A stretch of DNA of 64,000 bases, from positions 10,184,525 to 10,248,524 of the forward strand of contig OX246747.1 in assembly GCA_945910005.1 (NCBI GenBank). Reading direction: 5' to 3'. Both the position numbers and the translations under genes were made by a program. Below the pieces are notes generated by a model. It had not been told where the DNA came from. It ran no database searches and saw only the letters and a list, made by a program, of their open reading frames with translations. This document shows, one piece after another, positions 30,978 to 54,859 of this stretch; position 1 is the first letter of the stretch; every line of letters begins with the position of its first letter. This DNA comes from Isoperla grammatica (taxonomy: Eukaryota > Arthropoda > Insecta > Plecoptera > Perlodidae).

Positions 30978-31821
30978 CACGCTTCACGCTCGGCTGGGGG
31001 CTCAGCTTGGGGCGAGCTGAGGTCTCGGACAACGGAGACCGACCCACCTTCCGCTTCTTCTGCTCGGAGCTGAGCAGGTTCTGGTACGAGTCGGGTGGCT
31101 TCACGCTCGGCTGGGGCTCAGCTTGGGGCGAGCTGAGGTCTCAGACAAAGAAGACCGACCCACCTCCATCAGGGGCACCACCCCCGTGGTAACGGGGGCT
31201 CTGTTAAACAGCCTGGCGACAATGCGGGTCGGCATTATTACAGACATGATGGCCCAGTAAGCCAAAAATGCGGGCATAGGAAAAGAAGGAGAAGAAGATT
31301 ATTACAGGAACTCATGTATTGGGAATAAACTTGGCTTTCTCAAGTTAACACTTTTTTTAGGTCGTATTTGAATAAATTGGAGTTTTGAAGTGCTAATGGA
31401 ATATTATCGAGGGATAACATCATTTCCGGTATAGCGCGGTGGCCATACTGAGGTGCTCTATACACATTTGTTTACGTCATCTGACACTTCACTAGCCTAA
31501 TATTGCAATATTGCAGATGCCCTTTCATTGACATACAAACTGTTTTCAAACAAAGGTTCCGTATCATGACTGAAAGAAAAATAAGAACGTGTCAACTCTG
31601 TTTCAAGACAACCATTTTCATGTGTAATCATTTTTTAAACTTTTACCTGCACACATCAATCTATATGGTTAGAAGTGTGTAATTCTTGGAGAACCTACAT
31701 GTCTTCTATTGACAGAATGAATGTAAACAAGCAGTGAGTACCTCATAATGGCCGCCACGTGACGTCTATTGAATATTATTGTATATTTTACTAACATACA
31801 ATATATTGCGGGCTACTTTCA
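30978..31821. other. spacer between the inverted arms
   Basis: 844 bp. Holds two direct copies of about 75 bp (cttcacgctcggctgggg ... gagctgaggtctc ... gaccgacccacct) near 30984 and 31099. The rest is A+T rich with no ORF recognised. Confidence 0.6.
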
Positions 31822-32048
31822 AAGAAGGAACGGAAGGGAGTCACCCGAGCGACTGACCTCTGTGATCCATTGGAGAGCGGCGATGACGTGGGCAATCCAT
31901 CGCGTCGCGCCGACCTCCCGTTGACCTCGGAGTGTCTCGTCTCGTTGAACAGTGGCGATCGCTGCGGCGATGCGTCTCTATTATCCTCGGAATGAGGCGA
32001 GCTCGTGACGCTCTTGGCGACGACCAGCCAACGATCGTAGCTCAGCAC
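31791..32048 (-). CDS. second exon of gene copy 2 in the right arm
   Basis: Starting after ctcgcccgcag on the minus strand the exon reads KKVLSYDRWLVVAKSVTSSP, then a Ser/Arg-rich stretch (DASPQRSPLFNETRHSEVNG), open to a stop beyond the arm. A donor-like gtcagt near 31854 may end it earlier. The left arm has a TGA in the middle of this exon, so only this copy could encode the whole segment. Confidence 0.4.
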   Translation of the reverse strand: MLSYDRWLVVAKSVTSSPHSEDNRDASPQRSPLFNETRHSEVNGRSARRDGLPTSSPLSNGSQRSVARVTPFRSFFESSPQYIVC

Positions 32049-32868
32049 CTTCTTACAGCGCGGGTTGAAGCTGCGGGCGAGATAACATTCCTATATTTAG
32101 CGGCAATTGACTATTAAATCACATAATATATTTTACTATAATAATAATCAAACACCCGGTTCCGACATGTCAGGTCGGGGGGTGACGTATCACTAGTTTC
32201 TCGGGCTGTCAGCGCGCTTGGCAGCGTTGACCCACTCACCCGGGCGACAGGCTGCGCTTCCTCGACACCGGCATACTGTTGACCTCCCTCTACCTCGCCG
32301 ACGCGCCCACGGGACTGGTCTGCGTCCTGAGGGCTTTCTGCTGCGTAAACAGTGCCCATCTGCGGACCGTGTTCTCCTTGTTTTGTTCACCGATCCTCCA
32401 CAGCTCGTCAAACGCCTCGTCGGCGGCTTTGTCGGCGGCCGTCGGCGACGTCGATACGTCGGCAAATGTGAACGTCGGGTACGTCCTGTCCGCGACCGTC
32501 GGCGGGTGATGCTGTGATCTACGCATGCTGATTGGCGGTAGGGCCGTATCAGCGTCTTCGCTTGCTGGCGGACGCGCGACTGCAACGTGGTAAGCTGTTG
32601 GTTAGTTTGCGAGAAAACAAGATGTGGAGATGTCAGTCTGGACCATGCAAATATCATCCAACATATATATATATATATATATCAAAACATTCTGCAGAAA
32701 CTGATCATTTGCTTGAATTACATTATACATAAGCGAAACGGAGTGGGAAGAAGAGAGAGGAACCCAGAGGAAAGGAAGGAGGAAAGAAAACTGTTGCCAT
32801 CGGCTAATAGCCAACTGCAAGAGAGATAAGAACACAACAACAACATCATGAATCTACTTTTCATTTAT
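31822..32868 (-). repeat. right arm of the 1.04-kb inverted repeat
   Basis: Reverse complement of the left arm. It keeps the better version of the second exon. Confidence 0.95.
32290..32526 (-). CDS. small ORF in the right arm, gene copy 2
   Basis: The 78-codon counterpart of 30273-30509; one visible difference is Lys to Arg at residue 2. Same flanking acceptor and donor signals. Confidence 0.4.
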   Translation of the reverse strand: MRRSQHHPPTVADRTYPTFTFADVSTSPTAADKAADEAFDELWRIGEQNKENTVRRWALFTQQKALRTQTSPVGASAR

Positions 32869-33460
32869 TTATTTTGGTTTAATTTGGTTTGGAAAGAGTG
32901 ATAGGAACTGACAGCTTACCTAAAGACGGTAGGAAGACCATCTGAAATCTGGAGGGCGTGAAAAATATATAGGCCTATAGGCTGCAAATACAAATAACAA
33001 CGAAACGATTCGGGTTCTACAGCCTTGATCACTCGTCGGGGTGAAGGGACTAACGAGCACTCTTTCCAAACCAAATACTTACTCACTTTAGGCTCTACAC
33101 ATCTAATTAACTTATACATATACATCTGAGCCCGAATCCACAAAGCGGAGTTAAGAAAAAAAGAGTTAATTTTTAGAGTAAGCAGCGCAATGCTCCGGTT
33201 TCCGAATCCACAAGAGGAAGTTAGCCAGTTTTGGGGGTTATTTAACTCTAAAATTTAACTCCTGCTCTGTGGCAGGAGTTAAAAGTTTACTCCCGAGAGT
33301 TGATTTATTCAACATAGCGGACCCGTGCTTCTTCAGATTAAAAATAATTAATTGAAATATTTGGTACATGTGTGTTCCAAATTGAAAGCTAAATTTATGT
33401 ATAAATATTTAGCAAAAACGTATTACAATCATTTCCCGTTTGAAATACTTTTAATTTCCC
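32869..33460. other. unassigned DNA with MITE-like pieces
   Basis: gcccgaatccacaaagcgg (33131) and ccgaatccacaagagg (33206), with gagttaa words on both strands, resemble MITE ends, but no matching pair with duplication was found. Confidence 0.35.
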
Positions 33461-33471
33461 GCGAAGTCATA

Positions 33472-33853
33472 TAATTGATTGATTAATGGGGCTTAACGTC
33501 TCATATTTATGCAACGATGGCTAATCGAGACGATGAGCGGGTGATAATGAGGATGAGAAAGATGATAATGAAGAATAAAGCCACATCCGAATCAGATCCA
33601 TTGTACGTCGCGTGAGTCGTCATACGGGAGTCCAGCACGGGTGGGCAGGGCCAAGTGGGAGGAGAAATATTCAATGGGACAGTGGGGGGGAAAGGGGATT
33701 GGGGTGTGGACTGCACTTCGTCTGACTTCTCCTCCTCGACCAGTACGGCTTGGGTGGCCCTACCAGAAGCATACGCTTCCGCCGGCATAGCTCTCGGGAT
33801 CAACAAAGCACGCAAACCTGCCCACCACGATAAGGTGGCAGTCCCTGGGCAGG
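33472..33853 (-). mobile_element. SINE, head A with the long body, full length
   Basis: Flanked by gcgaagtcata (33461-33471) and gcgaagttata (33854-33864), one mismatch. Confidence 0.9.
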
Positions 33854-34017
33854 GCGAAGTTATAGGTCAGGTAAGTCCCGCCTCCCGCAGGCCACTTGAA
33901 AATGTCGACAACAGACAGCTGACTGACACTTCGAGGTCTCGCGTTTGGTTGCAGTTTGGATCGAGCAAGTAACTGAGGGGCAAAGAAGAGTGTTCCGAGA
34001 ATAGCTGGATCTTCCAA

Positions 34018-34314
34018 GATTGATTAATTGGGCTTAACGTCTCATATTTTGGCAACAAGGCTAATCGAGACAATGAGTGGGTGATATATGAAGATGAAAT
34101 ATGGGGCTGTTTGGAGGAAAGGGGCAAGTAGGAGGGAGCGTGAGGAAAGGGGAAAGGGGAGGAAAGGGGATTGGGGTGTGGACTGCACTTCGTCTGACTT
34201 CTCGTCCTCGACCAGTCCGGCTAGGGTGGCCCTACCAGAAGCATACGCTTCCGCCGGCATAGCTCTCGGGATCAACAAAGCACGCAAACCTGCCCACCAC
34301 GATAAGGTGGCAGT
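34018..34314 (-). mobile_element. SINE, head A with the short body, last bases of head missing
   Basis: The tail ttgattaattgggcttaacg and body are intact; head A stops at gataaggtggcagt, lacking ccctgggcagg. A head-B fragment follows directly. Confidence 0.85.
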
Positions 34315-34435
34315 CAAGCAAGAGGGCAGAGCACAGTAGGAGGAAAAATCTTTAATGGGACAGAGGGGGGAAACGGACAGTATATCTTTTTGTCGCCTCT
34401 AACGACAAGCAGTCACTCTGGGCCTATTCTTCCCA
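34315..34435 (-). mobile_element. SINE fragment with head B
   Basis: caagcaagagggcagagcac, aatgggacag and tcgcctctaacgacaagcag match the long body and head B with several changes. The junction with the head-A copy at 34314 falls where body and head normally meet, so it may be a recombinant. Confidence 0.7.
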
Positions 34436-34608
34436 CGGTCTTGACTCCAGGCGGGCCATGCCCATGGGGATAGTGGTGGGAGGCACTGGCAGGGAGAGAC
34501 CCGGTTTCCTGCTCGCCACAACCCTGTCCATTTAACTAAACCCTTTTTCAGGAACTACTCGTGCTCCTAAAAGTTACAATGTGTATGATTCGTTAGCAAT
34601 TTCTTACT

Positions 34609-34902
34609 ATTAGTGGTCTCCAATCTCCAATCCTTGCCACAAGGCATGGGTATTCAATAAAGAAGGATGACGTAATGCACGTACAAATCCACCACTTGGA
34701 GAAAGACAACCACTGGGTGACCACTGCAATGGAGCCCCATATGGATAGGGTCTATCTCTTCGATAGCCTGCCAAGAGATAAAGCTCCACTATTGGCTTCC
34801 GAATTGGAGCTGCAGGTTTGTCAATATGTACAAAGTGAAAATAAAACTATAACTGTGAAGGTACCTGACGTAGTCAGGCAAAAGTACCGCATGTGTGGGT
34901 AA
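34609..34902 (+). pseudogene. Ulp1/C48-like cysteine protease fragment
   Basis: One frame reads THGYSIKKDD-like lead (ATRHGYSIKKDD), MHVQIHHLEKDNHWVTT, RVYLFDSLPRD, KVPDVVRQKYRMCG, then TAA. The His (NHWVT), Asp (LFDSL), Gln (VRQKY) and Cys (MCG) follow the order of a Ulp1-like catalytic core. Directly after the stop the frame reads QAIAYAVDLCVNQ, the expected continuation, so the TAA is a nonsense change next to the catalytic Cys. Such domains occur in several transposon proteins; the parent is unknown. Confidence 0.55.
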
Positions 34903-34975
34903 CAAGCCATTGCATATGCAGTTGATCTCTGTGTCAATCAAAAACAGAGCCCAGCAGAATACAATAGTTTTTTGA

Positions 34976-35381
34976 CGATTAATGGGGCTTAACGTCTCAT
35001 ATTTTCGCAACTATGGCCAATCGAGACGATGAGCGGGTGATAATGAAGATGAGAAAGATGATGAAGAATAAAGCCACATCCGAATCAAATCCATTGTACG
35101 TCGCGTGGGTCGTCATACGGGAGTCGAGCAAGGGAGGGCAGGGCCAAGTGGGAGGAGAAATATTCAGTGGGACAGTGGGTGGGAAGGGACAGGGTCTCCT
35201 CTTGTCGCCTCTTACGACTAGCACAGTCACTCTGGGCCTATTCTACCCCAAGCCCTGCCGTGGTGGGTTTGACCGCGCCCAATCTGGCTGGGGGTCAACC
35301 CGGGCCCAGACGGGTCTCGTTTTATCGCCTCTTACTACTGGCAGAGTCACCCTGGGCCTATTCTTTCCCGGGCCCAGACGG
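34976..35381 (-). mobile_element. SINE, long body with two head-B units
   Basis: The tail attaatggggcttaacgtct and long body are followed by head B (to about 35252), an unrelated 45-bp piece, and a second head B (tcgcctcttactactggcag ... cccgggcccagacgg). Confidence 0.8.
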
Positions 35382-36762
35382 GGCAAGGACCCTTCGGGTC
35401 GGTCGGTGATAGGTGCGGTTCCTGGGGGGAGGAGTGGTCTTCTATCTGATAGTTTTTTGGGTGCTCAGAGCGTAGGTATGGGCGCGGGTTCTAGTCGCGT
35501 GTCTCTTTCATCCAGCCCGGCTCAGCCAGTGGTTCGGGTGCTTCTTCCACTACGGTGGGGGAGCTCCGGCGCTTGGTGATGCTTCTCGCGCGGTTTGCGC
35601 TCATGCCCGTGCTCTTTTGGATAGCATGGCGGGGTCTCGCATTATTGCTCCTCGCAGTGGGGTTAGCTCCCCTCCCCCGTTAGTTGAAGGGTTGGGAGAT
35701 CTTAGTTTGGGTGGGTTGCAGGATGAGGTTTTTGAGCTTGATCATCCTCTTGTCGCCACCCAGGTTCCTGAGGAGGGCTCTTACCTTATAATAGTGCATT
35801 CCATAAACAAGGGACAAAAATATCTGGCCATATCGGCTTTCTCTTTCAGTGTGAATGCCAAAGAGAAGAAAACCTCTGCCTAAAATTATAACCTCAAAGT
35901 AGCCTTTCCTCATCGCACGGGTAGGTCTAGGACACACAATGTTTAACGCGACTTTTATAATTTACGAGGAAGAACGTGAGGACGAAGCAGTGCCGAGTCC
36001 AAGGCGAGTTTTGACAGATCGTCTTGATACTCTTAATGTAGCAGACTCGCATCTGCTATTACATTACAGAACTATGCGAGCTGCTGAACGATCACCTTGT
36101 CAGGCCTTCAGCACGCATAGATTCATTGCCAGTGCCCACACAAATACTGACAACCCTCAGGTTTTATGTTTCAGGGTCCTTCCAACACGTTTTGGGGGAC
36201 ACTTGTGGCATAAACCAACCTAGATGTAGTAGGGTCCTGACGCAAGGAAGCAAAAGACTTACGGAGCTTGTTTTAAACTACATTCCCTTCTCTTTGAAGG
36301 ATGCAAACTTTATCGTAACCCTCAAATAAGGTAGGTCTAGGCTTGGTCAGTAAGTAGAACTAGGCCCAAGCGCCCAAGGGCCTCCGCAATGTACGTAGAG
36401 TTCCAAGCCGAACGCTATTATTATTTTACCACCCCTTGCGAGAGAGGGGAATTACATTTTACCTGCAATTGCCTTGAGCGAAGGCCACCTGTAGACACAC
36501 ATCTAGGATACGTTGCTGTCATTATTTGTCCCACCCCTTGTTCTTGGTTGAAAAATAGGTCAGGTTCGTTCGGCACGAGGGGAATTACATTTAAGTTCTA
36601 ACTAGTTCTACCTACTACTACTACAGTTCCGGTAGCTAGTGTTTGTAATGCAATGCATAAATGTAACATTTCAGTTGTTTATAGTATAAATTAACATTTC
36701 TATTGTCGGACACCCTACTTTTAAATTAACATAAATTTGACCTGTCGCCGATTTTCTTCTAG
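35382..36762 (+). other. region of uncertain coding remnants
   Basis: 35617-35883 is an open frame (MDSMAGSRIIAPRSGVSSPP...) that continues upstream without an ATG; it is Ser/Leu-rich, with no domain. 35939-36160 reads VLTDRLDTLNVADSHLLLHY with an acidic lead, faintly like a Harbinger N-terminal exon, but this is weak. The rest is unassigned. Confidence 0.3.
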
Positions 36763-49914
<13,152 letters not shown>

Positions 49915-50339
49915 TCATTAGTTAGTAAGTTAGTTAGTTTTTGTATTTTTTATGTTTAATCTAAATTAGTTGTAAATATTATAGTAGTTTATGTAAATAG
50001 TTTTTTTAAATAAGTATAGTTGTAAATATCATTGTAATTATTGTAATTGTAAATATTGTAAATATTTTTATATTAAATTTGTAAATATTATTGTAATTAT
50101 TGTAATTGTAAATATTGTAAATATTTGTATATTACATTTTTTACCTTTTACTCATAAACAATCTTCTTATTGAATAACATAACTAACATTTACCGATCCC
50201 ATTCCTATATTAGAGTACACGCACGTTGCAATGCAGCTCGCTACAAGGCGGAACCTAAACGTGTACCTTAAATGTATATGTATATATATTGTGTAGTGCA
50301 TGTATTATGCCGCCTTGTAGCAGAATGCCAATGTCCAAC
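49915..50339. other. 3' region of the finger gene and unassigned DNA
   Basis: A+T-rich DNA with TTAGT and TTGTAAATATTG-type short repeats (49920-50140). No clear AATAAA right after the stop; the 3' UTR end is not defined. Confidence 0.35.
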
Positions 50340-51150
50340 TAGTGGATGTGCCGATACCCATGTAGCCGTTGAGTTACGTAGCCCAATTGAAACTTCAAGA
50401 AAAAATGTAACCAACGGGTTACACGATAATTATAATTTTTATCTTGTTATATCTTAGGCTAATGCGGGAAGAAACGATTTAAAACAAAGGCCTAGCATGA
50501 CTCTATACTTATCCACGTCCCAGTGTGACGTTCACCCTCACAAAAAATGGTTATTTATCGAGGGTCGACGTTTTCGGTTTTGCTGGTAGCTACGATACCC
50601 ACGTAACCGGTGGGTTACGTGACCAAATGGAAAATCAAAGTAAAATTGTAACCAACGGGTTACACGATAATAATAATTTTTATCTTGTTATATCTTAGGG
50701 TAATGCGGGAAAAAACGATGTTTAACCTAGGCCTATCATGACACTATACTTATCCACGTCCCAGTGTGACGTTTACTCTCACAAAAAATGGTTATTTATC
50801 GAGGGTCGACGTTTTTGGTTTGGTTGGTAGCTACGATACCCACGTAACCGGTGGGTTACGTGACCAAATGGAAAATTTAAGAAAAATTGTAACCAACGGG
50901 TTACATGATACTTATAATTTTTATCTTCAAATATCTTAGGGTAATGCGGGAAAAAACGATTTTTAACCTAGGCCCATCATGACATAATACTTATCCACGT
51001 CCCAGTGTGACTTATACCTTCACAAATAATGGTTATTTATCGAGGGTCAACGTTTTTGCTATGGTTTGTAGCTACGCTACCCACGTAACCGGTGGGTAAC
51101 GTGACCCCATGGAAAATTTTAAACAAATGTAACCATAGCGTTACATGTTG
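50340..51150. repeat. 241-bp tandem repeat, about 3.5 units
   Basis: The landmark cccacgtaaccggtgggtta occurs with an exact 241-bp step (50360 variant, 50601, 50842, 51083). Each unit also has gtaaccaacgggttac. ACGTAACC-GGTG-GGTTACGT is an 8-bp inverted repeat with a 4-bp spacer. No coding capacity. Confidence 0.9.
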
Positions 51151-51337
51151 TGGGAAAATATACATAATTACAAAAACATTTTAGATAGTATACAAACACA
51201 TTTGTATGTATATACATACATATATATTAAAAGAGAGCGAAGCTCGAACAAGGAACTACCGACAAGTAACAACATGGGGTGACATCGGCGCGCGCAGTTC
51301 CACCATCAGCGAGCGCGGGAGACATCAGTTGACAGCT

Positions 51338-51400
51338 CGACGCCCCGAGGATAGGATCCATAAGGTTCCTGAAACGTCGGCACATTATGGAGGTTGTACG
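51338..51400 (+). ncRNA. degenerate hammerhead-like motif
   Basis: cgacgccccgagga is followed by a stem (AGGATCC, loop ATAA, GGTTCCT) and GAAACGTCG. The order CUGANGA-like, stem II, GAAAC matches a hammerhead core, but the first box is CCGAGGA, not CUGAUGA, so it is probably inactive or coincidental. Penelope-like elements often carry such motifs. Confidence 0.2.
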
Positions 51401-51689
51401 TGGCGGAATAACCTGCAATTATTTTAATTTTATCGACATATTTATATTTATTTATTTATATAAAGAATTGTGTTAAAAATAATTCTTACAATAATAACTA
51501 TTTGTATTCGTAACCACTTACAGTTTCACTTATCTAAACGAGTATGCACATTTTGACAATGATAATAATAATGATAATTACAACAATAGTTATAGTAATA
51601 AGTCTAAAAATCAGAACTATGATTAATAAAAGTACGTATTCATTAATGCACTTACTTTATTTCATTTTTGTTATAATTTAATAGTTTTA

Positions 51690-52230
51690 GTTAGAGTAAC
51701 ATGTTCACTACACGAGGATTAATTGAATGGCTTCATAAAGTATTATAGGTAGTATATACGGAAGATCCGAGTGAAGATGAGACATTTGGAGTGAAGTAGC
51801 CGACAGGTGACACGTACATGGTAAATTCCCCAAAACATATTTCCCCCCGAAAATACGAGTAACCTGTGCGCTACACGAGGATGTGATAAATTAAATGGTT
51901 ACACGTAATGAGACATTTTTAATGGAGTAGCCGATTGGTTACACAGACATATCAAATTCACTTAGATATATTGCAACCAGAAAGTACGAGTAACTTGTGC
52001 GCTACACGAGGATACTTGTGATAAATAACATGGTTACACGTATAATGAGACATTTTTAATTGAGTAGCCGATTGGTGACACAGACATATAAAATTCACCT
52101 TAATATATTGCACCCAAAAAGTATGAGTAACTTGTGTGCTACATGAAGATAGTTGTAATATAAGACATGGTTACACGTAACACAGCTAAAACGAAATATT
52201 TTTAATAAAGTAGCAGCCAGGTGACACGGA
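51690..52230. repeat. ~130-bp tandem repeat, about 4 units
   Basis: gagtaacctgtgcgctacacgagg recurs near 51858, 51990 and 52121, with an earlier variant near 51700. Each unit also contains ggttacac and agtagccgattggt. It shares the GTAAC/GTTAC words with the 241-bp repeat but is a different unit. Confidence 0.8.
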
Positions 52231-52561
52231 CTTGGCAGAGTGATCGCGGCAAGAGCGAGTCTAGTCAATGTGTGCACTATGGTTACACAAGAACTGAAAT
52301 AGGAACGGTGAATTTGGACTGGTGTCCCCAAAGTCGGCACACGCTAATGTTGAAATTGTGCGAGACGCCAGTGGTAGGATTCCATACAAACGGCTACGTG
52401 GGTATCACCATGACGCAGGTAATTACCATTTCATCCCAATGCTCGTCAAAATGGTATCTGCCACAAAAAAGGAAACGCTGTTGAGCTTGACTCTCCGCAC
52501 CTAACGGTACCACCCTAACGATGTAGTACTAGTTTGATGCTATCTGTTCTTATCAGCATTG
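52231..52561. other. unassigned DNA
   Basis: A short ORF at 52221-52484 has no domain. The 15-bp word tctgttcttatcagc at 52547-52561 is repeated at 54736. Confidence 0.35.
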
Positions 52562-52821
52562 GTGTGTATTAATGTGGAGGGCAAGTCTCGGCGTTACCGC
52601 AATGCCCGCCCAACCCGCATAATCGCGCGCATTGTAATGAATTAACACTAGAACCAATTACGCTTTACTGCGGCAGTAAGTTGGGAGTCGCTCAAGAACA
52701 ACAGGTTGCGAATCTCACGTTAGCGCGTGTGAATGCACTGAAACGACTCTTCATGGTCGAGTTCTCTGACGATTGTCCCTGGTCTGAGGGAGACTGTCTG
52801 AACACATGGCAAAGAAGCTTG

Positions 52822-53111
52822 ATAGATATTTGGGCTTAACGTCTTATATTTTTGCAACTTGGCTAATCAAGACGATGAGTGGGTGATAATGAAGATGACA
52901 TTGGGGGCTCTTTGGAGAAAAGGGGCAAGTAGGAGGGTGCGTGAGGAAAGGGGATTGGGGTGTGGACTGCACTTCATCTGACACCTCATCATCGACCTGT
53001 CCGGCCAGAGTGACCCTACCAGAAGCATACGCTTCCGCCGGCATAGCTCTCGGGATCAACAAAGCACACACACCTGCCCACCACGATAAGGTAGCAGTCC
53101 CTTAGCAGGAA
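52822..53111 (-). mobile_element. SINE, head A with the short body
   Basis: Flanked by the perfect 16-bp duplication ATGGCAAAGAAGCTTG (52806-52821 and 53112-53127). Confidence 0.9.
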
Positions 53112-53353
53112 ATGGCAAAGAAGCTTGGATTTCTATTTCCGAAGGAGAAAAGCGAGAGAAATCCCCAGTTTATGAGATCTGCGCCTTGGAATTCGAAATA
53201 CTGGATCCTCTGTCGCCACTAAGACTGGATCTGTAACCCCTTCTTCATGACACAAGTCAGAAATAAGCTTGAAACGATGGCAAAACCAGTACTGAAGCCA
53301 AATGAAATGGTGTTTGGCGATCTCGTTCCCGGGGGTAGTTGACTTACCAGCCG

Positions 53354-53722
53354 ATTGATTGATTAATGGGGCTTAACGTCTCATATTTATGCAACGATGG
53401 CTAATCGAGACGATAAGCGGGTGATAATGAAGATAAGAAAGATGATAATGAAGAATAAAGTCACATCCGAATTAGATCCATTGTACGTCGCGTGAGTCGT
53501 CATACGGGAGTTCAGCAAGGGAGGGCAGGGCTAAGTGGGAGGAGAAATATTCAATGGGACAGTGGGGGGGAAAGGGGATTGGGGTGTGGACTGCACTTCG
53601 TCTGACTTCTCCTCCTCGACCAGTCCGGCTTGGGTGGCCCTACCAGAAGCATACGCTTCCGCCGGCATAGCTCTCGGGATCAACAAAGCACGCAAACCTG
53701 CCCACCACGATAAGGTGGCAGT
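53354..53722 (-). mobile_element. SINE, head A with the long body, last bases of head missing
   Basis: The tail attgattgattaatggggct and body are complete; head A ends at gataaggtggcagt and joins the polymerase fragment. No duplication was found, so the right junction may be a deletion. Confidence 0.85.
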
Positions 53723-53961
53723 GTTCGAGAACCGGGTGGAAGCATTCCGCTCAGCGCGACAGAACAAGGTGAACAAGTACACCGGCATCGCGGGTGAACT
53801 AGAGGCCGCAGGGTCTCAAGTGGCGTCTGATGGTCTCCGACACTGTTAGGTGGTCGAGAGACATGTACGTTGAACACCTCACCGGGGTGCGGCAGTATCA
53901 GCCAGCGCCCCGGGACCCTGCGGTACCTGGTGGTGCGCGTGGTGCTGGTGTGCGACGTTAG
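53722..53961 (+). pseudogene. C-terminus of a retrotransposon polymerase
   Basis: Two frames read FENRVEAFRSARQNKVNKYT and then LMVSDTVRWSRDMYVEHLTG with VRQYQPAPRDPAVPG, stop. The second block matches the C-terminal VSDTIRWSRDIY-x-EH-x-TGVRQ of a widespread retrotransposon polymerase whose clade I cannot name. The segment that normally links the two blocks is missing at about 53818. Confidence 0.55.
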
Positions 53962-54719
53962 GGCATCATCATCACTCATTAACTAGTCTAGGGGCTGGTG
54001 GGGGTTGTCGCCGATGTCTCGTGTGGCCGAGTGTGGCCCCCCCCCCCCCCCCGGCCCAGCATCAGATTAAGGGCCCCTTCGGTGGTATTGTGTAGGCTTG
54101 CGTGGACACTCTGCCTTACCGGGGGGGAGTTGCTAATTGGCTGTTAAGTATTGTTATTGTTGTGTTTTCTCTTTTTTTTTTAATTGTTGGTTATACTGTG
54201 AGAGTGGACTGTTGTACTGCCACAATGGCCAGATGCTGCACTATGTTCTTTATCGTATGACATTGTTGTATTTAAGTGTTTTGGTCATTTTAATATGTAT
54301 TTTTCTACTGTGTGTTGTCAGCAAGTTTTGTATGTACGGCATTAAAGAATGTATTTGGTTGTTGTGGCCGCTGGGTGGTTTATTGTTGTTCCTGCCTCTT
54401 CCAGGCGCTCCCCAAGTGATGCTCAGCGTGCTGTTGTGTTTTTTACTATTGATGTGTAAGGCAAGTGTAGCCGATGGGCTATTAGGCGGCGGTTGTTGTT
54501 TTATGTCAGTTGTTTTAGCCCCAGGGCTTCGTCTTGCGCTATTATCCTAAGTCACTTATGAAGTTGTTTTTTATACCCGGCCCGGCAGCGAATTAAGCCC
54601 CGGAGCACGGGGGGTTTTACTATTTACTTTTTCTAATCGATATGTTAATACTGTTAAATGGTGGTGTGCCATTTTTAAATTATCTTAAGCATGCATTGTA
54701 TAATTTTTAGTATTTTCTC

Positions 54720-54725
54720 AATAAA
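54720..54725 (+). terminator. AATAAA at the retroelement 3' end
   Basis: Lies about 10 bp before the 15-bp direct repeat that closes the element. Confidence 0.4.
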
Positions 54726-54859
54726 AACCCTTAATCTGTTCTTATCAGCTTAATCGGAGGACACTTTGGTCACCACAGAGGACCGCAGCACCTCTGGAAC
54801 TTGCAACCACACGGTGAGCTAAGGACAGGCGCAAGCCTGCGCCGTCCGAGGCCTACCTG

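Larger units (their letters stand above)
52562..54735 (+). mobile_element. degraded non-LTR retroelement copy between 15-bp direct repeats
   Basis: The direct repeats tctgttcttatcagc (52547-52561 and 54736-54750) look like a target duplication. Inside are two SINEs, a polymerase C-terminus (53722-53961) and a ~770-bp 3' UTR with AATAAA and an AATAAAAACCCTTAA end. The 5' part is non-coding or too decayed to read. Confidence 0.5.

Noticed and set aside
33129..33310. MITE with cgaatccacaa ends
   Set aside because: The similar words are in direct, not inverted, orientation and no target duplication could be found.
35939..36223. Harbinger N-terminal exon
   Set aside because: Only a weak likeness in TDRLDTLNVADSHLLLHY; no neighbouring DDE sequence or splice evidence, so it is mentioned but not called.
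54137..54550. 137-codon hydrophobic ORF (MAVKYCYCCVFSFFF...)
   Set aside because: It lies in the G/T-rich 3' UTR of a retroelement copy; a T-rich strand gives membrane-like translations by composition. No domain or neighbour supports it.
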